DNA of 64,000 bases, taken from the NCBI GenBank assembly GCA_022821085.1, contig JAJEEG010000007.1:62001-126000 (forward strand), given 5' to 3'. The stretch comes from Candidatus Latescibacterota bacterium (GTDB taxonomy: Bacteria > JAAXHH01). The position numbers were made by a program, and so were the translations under genes. The notes below the pieces were generated by a model, which did no database searches, was not told where the DNA came from, and was given only the letters and a program-made list of their open reading frames with translations. Of the stretch, positions 35,349 through 43,500 are shown piece after piece; within the stretch, counting starts at the first letter, position 1, and the number at the start of each line of letters is the position of its first letter.

Positions 35349-35913
35349 GACCGTCTCCGCGTCGGATGGGGACGAACGGCTGCTCGCCGCTCTCGAGGCA
35401 CAGCGCGCGCTCTATCCCGCGGAGTACGACACGCCGGTGCATCCCACCGACGATGGCACTTCGGGCATCGTGGCGTCGCATTCGCTGATCCCGGAGGCGC
35501 TGCATCACGCCTTTGCCACCTTCGGCGTGCTGCTGTCGCCGGATCTTCCGCTTTCCCGCAGGCAGCACGAGATGATTTCGACCATCGTCTCCGCGAGAAA
35601 CCGGTGTGTCTACTGAATTGACTCGCACGCAGAGTTTCTGCGTCGGGTCACGTTGGACAGCGAACTGGTCGAAGCGATCAAGTACGACTACGACAAGGCG
35701 CCGCTGAACACGCAGGACCGGGCGATGCTGGATTTCGCCATCCGGCTTACCGAGGATGCCACGCAGATCCGGAAGACCGATCTCGAAGGACTGCGGTCCG
35801 CGGGGTTCGACGACGTCGCCATCCTCCAGATCACCCTGATCGCGTCGTGGTTCAACTACATCAACCGCGTCGCGGACGCCCTCGGGGTGGGACGGGACGC
35901 GGACGATGCGTAG
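35335..35913 (+). CDS. AhpD-family peroxidase-related selenoprotein (UGA read as selenocysteine)
   Basis: One reading frame of 192 codons is interrupted only by TGA at 35614-35616. The sequence around it reads ARNRCVY-(TGA)[11 protein letters not shown], so the TGA stands exactly where AhpD-type proteins have the second cysteine of CxxC followed by xxSH. The protein continues normally afterwards to TAG ([14 protein letters not shown] and [12 protein letters not shown], as in peroxidase-related AhpD proteins). A SECIS-like hairpin follows 10 bases later. I conclude that codon 94 encodes selenocysteine. It is expected to reduce peroxides through a Cys-Sec pair. The ATG follows CAGGAG. Without Sec insertion the product would be a truncated 93-residue protein. 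Confidence 0.82.
35627..35643 (+). promoter_or_regulatory. SECIS-like hairpin downstream of the UGA
   Basis: ACGCAGA at 35627-35633 and TCTGCGT at 35637-35643 form a perfect 7-bp stem closing a GTT loop. It begins 10 bases after the in-frame TGA, and the loop G is 18 bases after it, inside the distance expected for bacterial SECIS elements bound by SelB. The small apical loop with G at its first position is also typical. GAC and GTC further out may extend the stem. Confidence 0.7.
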
Positions 35914-35999
35914 GATGGCGCGCCGGCGGACGGTCCGTACGGCACTGAGCCGCGGCGGCTGGGCCTGATCCGCGGGTTTTAAGGCGATCGTGACCCCGC

Positions 36000-37793
36000 C
36001 TACGGCAGTATGGCAATGGCCCTGCCCGGTCCGCCGTGATTGTTTTCGAGGCGGGGACTCAGGAAAATGTAGAAGGCGCCTTTCGGCGGAAGCTGCCCGG
36101 CGCCAATCAGATACTCCGTGAAGATCATGTCGTGGTTCACCGCCGCCCAGTGGGTCTTCATCGATTCCACCGGGTCCACCGATCCCATGTCAGGTGCGTC
36201 GATGCCCACGTGCCTGACCCCTTTGCCGGCCAGGTAGGCGATAACGTCCGCGCCCGGCGCCGGCCAGCCTTCGGATGCTCCGTCCAGGGGCGCCTTGACG
36301 CTCTGATCCGCCCGGCCCCGGGCGAATCTGCGGAAGTGGGTATCCGTATGGCCGGTGTGGAACAGCACGACTTCCCCGTTCCCGATATCACCGTATAACG
36401 CTTCATGCCGCCTGACGTCGTCCAGCGTGATGGCCGGCGAGGCCGGCCAGTCGTCCCGGGAGGTCGTCCCCACGCGGTGCTGCACGTTGATGACCCGGGC
36501 AGGCCCCATGAAGTGGTGCAGGGGAACCTTTTCCGTCGTCATCTCCGTACGCTTCAGCGGACCATGCGCGGCTTCGAACGCCCCAAGCGTCGCGCGGACC
36601 GTTTCGCTATACCGGTTCACATCGAAACCGGGCGGCGGGCCGTAGTGCGCGGGCGGGTCCACGTGGGTCCCCGTGTGGGCGTCCATAATGTGGGTATTGA
36701 CCCAGTAGGGGCCGAAGGGACCATCGAAGTAGTTCACGGGCTGCACCCTGGAATAGGGAAAGACATGCCGGCCCACGCCCCTGCCCGGCCACCACACGGG
36801 CCGGTCCATGGACAGCGTCACGGAGAGGTCGACCACCCTTTTGGCCTTTACGGCTTCGAGCAGGCGCGAAGCCAGGGCCGGGTTGATTATGGCCACGGCG
36901 CGCGTCTCGACCGTCGGGGAGTTCTCGTGCTTCACCGGCAGGGCGATGTACAGGGAACCGTTGGGGGTCCTGTCCAGGTTGATCAGTCCCTCCGTGTGGA
37001 CGGCGCCGTACTTGAAATGGCCGAGATGGCTTTCCAGGGCGAGGGGGTTCTCGAACATGCCCTGCGGACCCTGCGCCGTATAGTGGGGAGGACCCAGCCC
37101 GCCCATGCTCGGGCTGTCGATGCCCATGAGCCATACGCCCCGGCTCCCCACGTATTCGGCCGCGTCGTAGTCCGGCGCGGGCCATCCGGGGACCGTCCCC
37201 TCGACGGGCTCCACGATCAGGCGGCGGTCATCCGGCGCGGGCCGGTCGTAGCGGTCGTCGTACCCGCTCCAGTACAGGACGGCGTCGCCCGGTCCGATGG
37301 GCCTGTGCGCCGCCTCGGCGGCCATGACCGCATCCAGGGTGAAGAGTGGGCTTACGCCCGGCGGGGCATGGTCCAGCATGGACCGGCCGTCGATCTTGTA
37401 AACCTCGCCCACCAGTTGCCAGGCCGGGACTTGTTCCACGGTCAGGCCGCCCCAGTAATGGGCGTTCGGCAGCCCGCTGTGCTGGGGAGGCATCATGTGG
37501 GCCGGCGTGTCCGTCTGGGTGGCCGTGTTCTCGTCCAGGATGATCAGGTCCGACGCCCAGGGCCGGTCTCCATGGACGATATAGGGCACGACGAGGGGCT
37601 GGTGATGGACCTGTCCGCCCGGCCAGTACTGGTAATGACGCCCGGATATGACCGGCGAAAGGTCGACCACGTCGTCGGGGCCGACCGGCGTGTACTGGGC
37701 GGAGGCCGTCAGGGTGATGCACTGGATGAGGACGATGAGGGCCAGGCCGCGGCCCCGTCTGGCCGAGCGTGCGTTCTTCTGGATCGGGTACAT
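36000..37793 (-). CDS. Secreted tandem cyclase-family protein (two kynurenine formamidase-like domains)
   Basis: A 597-residue protein with an N-terminal signal segment (about residues 14-33). It contains two cyclase domains: residues about 40-305 and about 315-590. The second has the full metal motif DAHTGTHVDPPAHYG; in the first it reads NTATQTDTPAHMMP, so HTGTH is lost while TDTPAH remains. Both contain the later SGYDD or TGHTD type segments and the GIDSP/GIDAPDMGS motif. Cyclases of this family hydrolyse amides or lactones such as N-formylkynurenine with a Mn/Zn centre. The signal segment suggests export. The ATG follows AGGGAG. Likely only one domain is catalytic. Confidence 0.83.
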   Translation of the reverse strand: MYPIQKNARSARRGRGLALIVLIQCITLTASAQYTPVGPDDVVDLSPVISGRHYQYWPGGQVHHQPLVVPYIVHGDRPWASDLIILDENTATQTDTPAHMMPPQHSGLPNAHYWGGLTVEQVPAWQLVGEVYKIDGRSMLDHAPPGVSPLFTLDAVMAAEAAHRPIGPGDAVLYWSGYDDRYDRPAPDDRRLIVEPVEGTVPGWPAPDYDAAEYVGSRGVWLMGIDSPSMGGLGPPHYTAQGPQGMFENPLALESHLGHFKYGAVHTEGLINLDRTPNGSLYIALPVKHENSPTVETRAVAIINPALASRLLEAVKAKRVVDLSVTLSMDRPVWWPGRGVGRHVFPYSRVQPVNYFDGPFGPYWVNTHIMDAHTGTHVDPPAHYGPPPGFDVNRYSETVRATLGAFEAAHGPLKRTEMTTEKVPLHHFMGPARVINVQHRVGTTSRDDWPASPAITLDDVRRHEALYGDIGNGEVVLFHTGHTDTHFRRFARGRADQSVKAPLDGASEGWPAPGADVIAYLAGKGVRHVGIDAPDMGSVDPVESMKTHWAAVNHDMIFTEYLIGAGQLPPKGAFYIFLSPRLENNHGGPGRAIAILP

Positions 37794-38447
37794 GGTGCGC
37801 TCCCTGGGATTTCAGCGGTGTGTAGCCACGGTGAGGGCTGTGACCGGTAGATACGAACCGGTACATGCAGGGCATTTCGATCACCTTGGGTTGGCAGGTA
37901 TCTTATTCAACGCCTGTTTACTGGTCGAAACGAACGAGAACGCCGCCAAATTCATCAATCCAACTCGTCCCCAAAGTATGAACCTGCGTACGTGTATAGA
38001 CTCAGCATTCCTCCACTGTAAACAGTCCGGTTTTAGGTCCAATGAAACCGTCGGCAACGAATAACCATTGTTAACCGTCGGGCGACGAATTACAGTAGTT
38101 CTTACCAATGAACGCATCATGTAATCGAATGATTGACAATACTCTTAAACACGTTAAGTAGACTTTCCGACTACGCCATGTTTTTTATCACGAAACCGCC
38201 GGAAAGTAAACATTATCCGTTGATACCATTGAAAACTGTGTTAAACATACTAAGCAGTTTATAAGGGTTTCCAGTGAAGTTATAACTATTGATGTAACTG
38301 GGGAGCTCGAGGGCTTGTCGTCAGAGGGTGGATCAACACAGCCAAAGATTGAGTACAACGACGCTACCAGATTAATTGAAGAACGTATGCGGAATCTCAA
38401 GTGGTTACTGACTCTTTTCGATGACGATTACAACCAGGAGAATAGTC
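37794..38447. other. AT-rich intergenic region
   Basis: About 650 bases between the cyclase gene and mntA, clearly more AT-rich after about 38050 than the rest of the window. I see no RNA gene, repeat array or strong promoter. It contains one protein-like open frame without a start (listed separately), which suggests a degraded accessory gene upstream of the toxin-antitoxin pair. Confidence 0.55.
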
Positions 38448-38467
38448 ATGCACACGGCTATCGCTGA
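38210..38467 (+). pseudogene. Possible remnant of an unknown gene before mntA
   Basis: An 85-codon open frame between a TAA and a TGA with no start codon near its beginning. It reads like a protein C-terminus (for example SSEVITIDVTGELEGLSS and RLIEERMRNLKWLLTLFDDD), and its end overlaps the mntA start, as in an operon. The missing N-terminus suggests a truncated gene. I do not recognise the family. Confidence 0.3.
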
Positions 38468-38759
38468 CAAACACGATGAAATCGCCGTCATATGCCGCCG
38501 ATACGACGTGGTGCGACTTGAAGTCTTCGGTTCAGCGGCAAGGGGTACGGATTTTGACCCCGAGGTCAGCGATGCGGATTTCCTGGTGGAATTTACCCGG
38601 CAAACCGGGCCATCTTCACTGGACCAGTATTTCGACTTTCGCGATGCCCTGAGCCGTACACTCAATCGTCCGGTGGATCTGATTGAATCAGGCACCATTC
38701 GCAATCCTTATCTCCAACAGGCGATAGACAGGTCGAAAGAGTTGATATATGCATTATGA
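38448..38759 (+). CDS. mntA: MntA-type nucleotidyltransferase antitoxin
   Basis: A 103-residue minimal nucleotidyltransferase. The motif LEVFGSAARGTDFDPEVSDADFLVEF gives GSxxRG at residues 28-33 and the catalytic acids Asp42 and Asp44. MntA antitoxins AMPylate HEPN toxins of the HepT family to keep them inactive. The ATG at 38448 follows CAGGAG. The 3' end overlaps the hepT start by 11 bases, the usual organisation. The partner toxin is broken (next entry). Confidence 0.9.
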   Translation: MHTAIADKHDEIAVICRRYDVVRLEVFGSAARGTDFDPEVSDADFLVEFTRQTGPSSLDQYFDFRDALSRTLNRPVDLIESGTIRNPYLQQAIDRSKELIYAL

Positions 38760-39104
38760 CGCTCGCGTACTACTAACAGACGTTGAATTTGCGGCCGCAG
38801 ATATCGAACGTTATCTCGAAGGGATTGATAGGACTGCTTTCATTGACGCCGACGAAAAGCAGGCCGCAGTCGAGCGTAAGTTCGAAATCATCGGAGAGGC
38901 GCTGAATCGATTACATGAAATAGATCCTGAGTTGTCGAAGCCGGATTCCCCAACTGCGTCGCATTGTTGATTTTCGCAATCTTCTGAGCCACGGATATGA
39001 CCCGTGTGATGCCGGAACGAGTTTGGACATACGCCGTTAACAACCTGCCAGAACTGCGTCGTATTGTGCAGGCACTGATCATCGAACTGGGGACGTGCGA
39101 TTAA
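38749..39104 (+). pseudogene. hepT: HepT/DUF86 HEPN toxin with two frameshifts
   Basis: The first 73 residues start normally (MHYDARVLLTDVEFAAADIERY) but the frame shifts near 38940 and again near 39000. Joining three frames gives a full DUF86 protein: EIGEALNRLHEIDPEL-type region, then IPQLRRIVDFRNLLSHGYD with the RNase motif R-x4-H, then RVMPERVWTYAVNNLPELR and the C-terminus up to TAA at 39102-39104. Each shift corresponds to one extra base near a C run. Either the toxin is inactivated, or these are assembly errors. HEPN toxins degrade RNA. Confidence 0.75.
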
Positions 39105-39427
39105 TTACCACTGATATGGTACCCGCCATCTATGCCCGCCTGGTCACCGTGCCGTTCTCCTTTCTTAGATAGGTTTATTCGCGTATCCCTGATTCTGCAC
39201 GCCTGATTTCAGGCATTGCTTACCGTGGGAGTCGAAACCAGGAGAAGTCCGCCCGGCGTACTCTCCTGGAAAAAAAGGTGAAACGCCGAAGGCGACAGGT
39301 GCAGGTCTTATCACACGTAAACTATTCTCGGGCCAAATTCGGCCGGCAAATATCAAGAAACCGGTGAAGGTGGCAGCCTGGACCACCGCCGATTCACTTC
39401 CCCGCACCCATCAAAGGAGCTTCACCC
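39105..39427. other. Intergenic region with no recognisable content
   Basis: About 320 bases between the hepT remnant and the Gfo/Idh gene. It contains the AAAGGAGC ribosome binding site for the latter at its end. I see no gene, repeat or RNA in the rest. Confidence 0.5.
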
Positions 39428-40480
39428 GTGTCTAACCTGCGCGTCGGCATCATCGGACTGGGCGGCATCGCCCGTTCCCACTGCGAAGCCATCACGAACC
39501 AGGACGGCGTGGAGATCGTGGCAGTAGCCGACCTGCTTGAGGAAAAGCGCCAAGAATACATGGACAAGTACGACATCCCCAGGGGGTACGCCACCCATAC
39601 GGAACTGCTCGAGGACGACGAGGTCGAAGCGGTGGCCGTCGTCCTCGGCCACCAGCTGCACCACCGGCTGACCGTGGACGCCTGCAACGCGGGCAAGCAC
39701 GTCCTGGTGGAGAAGCCCATGGCGATCAGCCTGGACCAGTGCGACGACATGATCAGCGCCGCGGCGGCCAACGGCGTCAAGCTCATGGTGGGCCTGACGC
39801 AGCACTTCTACGGCACCAGCGTCAAGGCCAAGGAAATCCTGGATTCCGGCGTCCTGGGACCGGCTATCACGGGAGTGTGCTACATGTCGAAGAACTGGGG
39901 GTACGGCGGTCGCAGGCCCCAGTACCGCAGCCGGTTCCACGGCGGTGGCATGTGGATGACCAACGGGGTCCACGTGGTGGACCGGCTCTCGTGGGTCATG
40001 GCCTCTCAGGCGGTTTCGGTCTCCGCCAACATCGGCAACCGGGCGCACTACCAGGCCGCGGACGATTCCGCCACGGCCTTCATCCGCTACAAGAATGGCA
40101 CGTCGGGCGTGGCGGTGGCCGTCGGCTACGCCGATGGCGGCCCCAACCACGAGTGCCAGGTGATCTGCGCCAACGGATCGCTGCGCTTCAGCGAGTCCGG
40201 CGAGAAGTACGTCAGGGTGGGCAGGGACAACCGGTGGGAGGACGTGCCCTTCGACGACCCGCCCCATCCCATGTACAACGAATGGAAGGGGTTCGTCGAG
40301 GCGATCCGCAAGGATACCGAACCGCCCACGCCCGGAGAATGGGGCCGCCACGTCATGGAGATCCTGTTCGCCGCGGAGCAGTCTTCCATTTCCGGCCGGG
40401 AGGTGCAACTGGCAAGCGGAGGACAGTGGACCCACCAGCAGTCCGGCACGCCGGTGAACATCGATCACGGCTGGATCTGA
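39428..40480 (+). CDS. Gfo/Idh/MocA family oxidoreductase
   Basis: A 350-residue NAD(P)-dependent dehydrogenase. RVGIIGLGGIARSHC is the dinucleotide-binding loop and HVLVEKPMAISLDQCD holds the catalytic EKP lysine; the C-terminal part (for example SRFHGGGMWMTNGVHVVD) fits the substrate domain with the GGHxxD-type pattern. The start is GTG at 39428, preceded by AAAGGAGC. It probably oxidises a sugar, inositol or derivative; the substrate is unknown. The gene is a single unit with opposite-strand neighbours. Confidence 0.93.
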   Translation: MSNLRVGIIGLGGIARSHCEAITNQDGVEIVAVADLLEEKRQEYMDKYDIPRGYATHTELLEDDEVEAVAVVLGHQLHHRLTVDACNAGKHVLVEKPMAISLDQCDDMISAAAANGVKLMVGLTQHFYGTSVKAKEILDSGVLGPAITGVCYMSKNWGYGGRRPQYRSRFHGGGMWMTNGVHVVDRLSWVMASQAVSVSANIGNRAHYQAADDSATAFIRYKNGTSGVAVAVGYADGGPNHECQVICANGSLRFSESGEKYVRVGRDNRWEDVPFDDPPHPMYNEWKGFVEAIRKDTEPPTPGEWGRHVMEILFAAEQSSISGREVQLASGGQWTHQQSGTPVNIDHGWI

Positions 40481-40559
40481 CGGGTCTGTTGCCCCTTCCC
40501 GCGCACCCCTTCCCGCGCACGCGTACCGTGATTACTGCGCTGATTACTGCGCGCGGGTA

Positions 40560-42242
40560 TTACGCGCCGGTATGCTCCACCACGGCCAGGGTGACGTCGT
40601 CACATTGCCGGGATCCCGCTGAAAACCCGAACACCGCCGCCATGACGGTGTCCTTCAATGCGCCCGCGCCCTGGCGCCTGTGCTTCGTCAGCAGGGACTC
40701 GAGTCTCTGTTCCTCGAACAGCTCGCCGTCGGGGTTGGCCGCCTCGGTGACACCGTCGGTATACATGACCAGCCTGGTCCCGGGTTCGAACCGTACCGTT
40801 TCCGTCTCAAAGGAGACTGCGGCGATCCCCAGCGGCGGTGTAACGGGAGGCAGCTTCTGAACCGGTCCGTCTTGCGAAAGGAGCATGGGCGGATTGTGCC
40901 CGGCGTTGCAGTAGCGCAAGGTCTTCGCCCGGATATCGATCTCGGCGTGGAAGAAGGTGATGAACTGGCTTACCGAGGAATGATGGAGTATGTACTGATT
41001 CAACCTGCCGACACGTTCCACCAGCGGCACGCCGATGTCGACGAGGGTGGTCAGCATGGTCTTGCAGGCGACCATGAGCAGTGCGCTGGACGGACCGTGT
41101 CCGGTCACGTCGGCGATCGTCACCGTCAGAACGCCCTCGCCGAAAGGAATGAAGTCGTAGTAGTCCCCGCCGATCTCCTCGCAGGACACATGGGTGCCCG
41201 CGCATGCCAGCGTGTTGAAGGCATAGCTTTCTCCAGGCAGCAGCCCGGCCTGGATCTCGCCGGCCAGGGCCAGTTCCTTGTCCAGCGCGCTCTTGGCCAC
41301 GGCGGCGTCGAACAGGCGCAGGTTGTCGGTCTTGATGGCGGTCAGGTTGGCCACCGCGCTGGACAGGCCGAGATGGTCCACGGTAAACTGCACGGCAGGA
41401 TCTGAGGAATCGAGGTAAAGCAGGCCGAACACCCGGTCTTCATGCCACAGGGGGACGCAGAGTATGGACACCAGCCGGCGGACGATCACGCTCTGCCGGT
41501 CCCTGAACCGTTCGTCCCCCAGGGCATTCGAAGTGATTGAGGCCATCCGGTTTTCCAGGGCCTGTTTGACGGCCGTCGTGCTGATCGATATCGAGCGGCC
41601 TTCGTAACCGGGCCGGGAGGCCAGCGTCTGGATTTCGAAGTCGTATCCATCCCCGGACTCAACGGGATGGACGATCGCGCAGCAGTCCGCCTCCAGCCAC
41701 TCCAGCAGGCTCCGCGTCACGAGGGCTCCCAATTCGGCCTCGCTGCGGGACGTCATGACTTCCTTGCTCAGTTCCGTGAGTTTCAGCAGCCGTCCGTCGG
41801 TATCTTCAGGCCTCACGGCGGGTGTGCCGCCCGCCATCGTGTAAGGCAACCGGTCCGCCCGGAAGAGGGAGGCCGGCGCCAGCAAATCATCGGTGCGCTC
41901 TTCGGGTACCGTTCCTTCGGGTTCTCCCCCCTCGAAGACGAAAACCGATCGGCCGAGCCGGATGCGGTCGCCGGGCAGCAGCGGGGCGGGCTCGCCGCCG
42001 ATCGGATGATCGTTGACGTAGGTCCCGTTCCGGCTGCCCAGGTCCGCGATCGCGTAGCCCGATGCCTCCGTTTCGATACGCGCGTGGAGCTTCGAAACGC
42101 CCCGGTCGCCGCGTATGGCGATGTCGGCCTCGCCGGAACGGCCCAGGGTAGTGACATCCCTCGACAGGACATGCACTTGCGAGTCTTTTCCGTGCAATAA
42201 CTTCAGGTAGGGCACGGGCGTGCTCCGATTCGTCCGATACAT
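40560..42242 (-). CDS. FHA-GAF-SpoIIE (PP2C) regulatory phosphatase
   Basis: A 560-residue signalling protein. Residues about 20-105 are an FHA phosphothreonine-binding domain (VTTLGRSGEADIAI, LGSRNGTYVND), about 150-310 a GAF sensor domain, and about 335-557 a SpoIIE-type PP2C phosphatase (EEIGGDYYDFIPF, TVTIADVTGHGPSSALLM, CNAGHNPPML, VMYTDGVTEAANPD) with the metal-binding aspartates. Such proteins read protein phosphorylation and dephosphorylate regulators, often anti-anti-sigma factors. The gene is 22 bases after the zinc dehydrogenase gene and is the last of a minus-strand run, perhaps unrelated in function. Confidence 0.93.
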   Translation of the reverse strand: MYRTNRSTPVPYLKLLHGKDSQVHVLSRDVTTLGRSGEADIAIRGDRGVSKLHARIETEASGYAIADLGSRNGTYVNDHPIGGEPAPLLPGDRIRLGRSVFVFEGGEPEGTVPEERTDDLLAPASLFRADRLPYTMAGGTPAVRPEDTDGRLLKLTELSKEVMTSRSEAELGALVTRSLLEWLEADCCAIVHPVESGDGYDFEIQTLASRPGYEGRSISISTTAVKQALENRMASITSNALGDERFRDRQSVIVRRLVSILCVPLWHEDRVFGLLYLDSSDPAVQFTVDHLGLSSAVANLTAIKTDNLRLFDAAVAKSALDKELALAGEIQAGLLPGESYAFNTLACAGTHVSCEEIGGDYYDFIPFGEGVLTVTIADVTGHGPSSALLMVACKTMLTTLVDIGVPLVERVGRLNQYILHHSSVSQFITFFHAEIDIRAKTLRYCNAGHNPPMLLSQDGPVQKLPPVTPPLGIAAVSFETETVRFEPGTRLVMYTDGVTEAANPDGELFEEQRLESLLTKHRRQGAGALKDTVMAAVFGFSAGSRQCDDVTLAVVEHTGA

Positions 42243-42264
42243 AAAACCGGCGGTGCCGCAGGAC

Positions 42265-43500
42265 CTATGAACCCGGTTCGTTTCTCAGGTCGAAGGCCAC
42301 CTTGACGGCGCCGTGCCGTCCGGCTTCCAGGGCTCGGCCGATGGCCTTCCGGAATTCTTTCAGCGGGAAGAGGTCCGTCACGAGGGGATTCAGGCCGACC
42401 TTCCCCGACTCGATCAGATCCATGGCCAGTTCGAAGGTCCGGACGGATCGGCCTTCATGTTCCTCCGTCCCGTAGGCGTAGGCCCCCTGCACCTTCAATT
42501 CCTTGTACCACACCGCCGTCCAATCGATCCCTGTAGGGATGCCCGGCATGCCGACCACGGTGACGCCGCCGCCGGAGCCGGTCAGTCTCAGGGCGTCGTC
42601 GATGGTGCGCGACGATCCGACGCAGTCGAAGGTCCGGTGCACCCCGCCGATGAATACGGGCCTCCCGATCTCGGGCCGGTGGATCTCCGCACCGGTCATT
42701 TCGCTGACCGTATCATAGAGGTTTTCGCTCTCGCCGATGACGCAGTCCGCACCGAGGGCGGCCGCAATGGCCTGTTGATGTGGATACCGGGCGGCGGCGA
42801 GGATGCGGCACTTCCCTCCCAGGGCCCGGACGGCCGCGATGGTGAGCAGACCGACGGCGCCGCAGCCGATCACCAGGAGGGTCTCGTCGTCACCGGGGAA
42901 GGACTTCAACACGGCGTGCAGGCAGCAGCTGAAAGGTTCGACCAGGACCGCTTCCTCGTCGGAAAGCCCATCGGGCACCCGGTGGACCTGGAAGGGGTGC
43001 GCCACCAGGGACGTACTCCATCCGCCGCCGGTGTCCCTGCAGTATCCCGTCTGTATCCCGGGGGAAATGTCACCGTGCATGACCATCTCGCACAGGCCGA
43101 AGTCGCCTTCCCGGCAGGACGGACACGGCGGGTGGATGCCCCGGACGGCGCAGCAGAGGCCGGGTTCGATCACCACGCGGTCTCCCCGGGAGAAATCCCC
43201 GGTACCGGAACCGGTCTCCTCAACTACGCCCACCACCTCGTGGCCCAACACGAAAGGCGCGGAGATCATGGGCGAGAAATAGGGGCTGCCCTTCGCTCGT
43301 ATTGTGGAAAGGTCCGATCCGCAGATCCCGCTAAGCAGCGGTCTGACGCGCATCCATTCGGGGGTCGGAAGCGCCGGAGGATCGACGTCCGCCATGCGGA
43401 TGCACGACAGCGCGCCGGTGGCCGAGCCGGGGCGCCGATGGCCCAGGGTGCGGACGAACAGGTACCGAGGTACGCTCTTGATGTACTGTACGGCTTTCAT
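42265..43500 (-). CDS. Zinc-dependent medium-chain alcohol dehydrogenase-like protein
   Basis: A 411-residue MDR-family oxidoreductase. SGICGSDLS and VLGHEVVGVVEE give the catalytic zinc site, a cysteine-rich loop (CCAVRG..CPSCREGDFGLC) the structural zinc, and LLVIGCGAVGLLTIAAVRAL the NAD(P) loop. The start at 43498-43500 overlaps the stop of the upstream reductase/AMP-binding/HAD fusion as ATGA, so the proteins are made together. It likely oxidises an alcohol or reduces an aldehyde in the same pathway. The annotated start gives a longer N-terminus than most MDRs; the zinc site lies at about residue 60. Confidence 0.88.
   Translation of the reverse strand: MKAVQYIKSVPRYLFVRTLGHRRPGSATGALSCIRMADVDPPALPTPEWMRVRPLLSGICGSDLSTIRAKGSPYFSPMISAPFVLGHEVVGVVEETGSGTGDFSRGDRVVIEPGLCCAVRGIHPPCPSCREGDFGLCEMVMHGDISPGIQTGYCRDTGGGWSTSLVAHPFQVHRVPDGLSDEEAVLVEPFSCCLHAVLKSFPGDDETLLVIGCGAVGLLTIAAVRALGGKCRILAAARYPHQQAIAAALGADCVIGESENLYDTVSEMTGAEIHRPEIGRPVFIGGVHRTFDCVGSSRTIDDALRLTGSGGGVTVVGMPGIPTGIDWTAVWYKELKVQGAYAYGTEEHEGRSVRTFELAMDLIESGKVGLNPLVTDLFPLKEFRKAIGRALEAGRHGAVKVAFDLRNEPGS

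Noticed and set aside
35914-35999. Possible 3' UTR or terminator between the AhpD-family gene and the cyclase gene
   Set aside because: Only about 86 bases between converging genes, with no clear hairpin followed by a T run.
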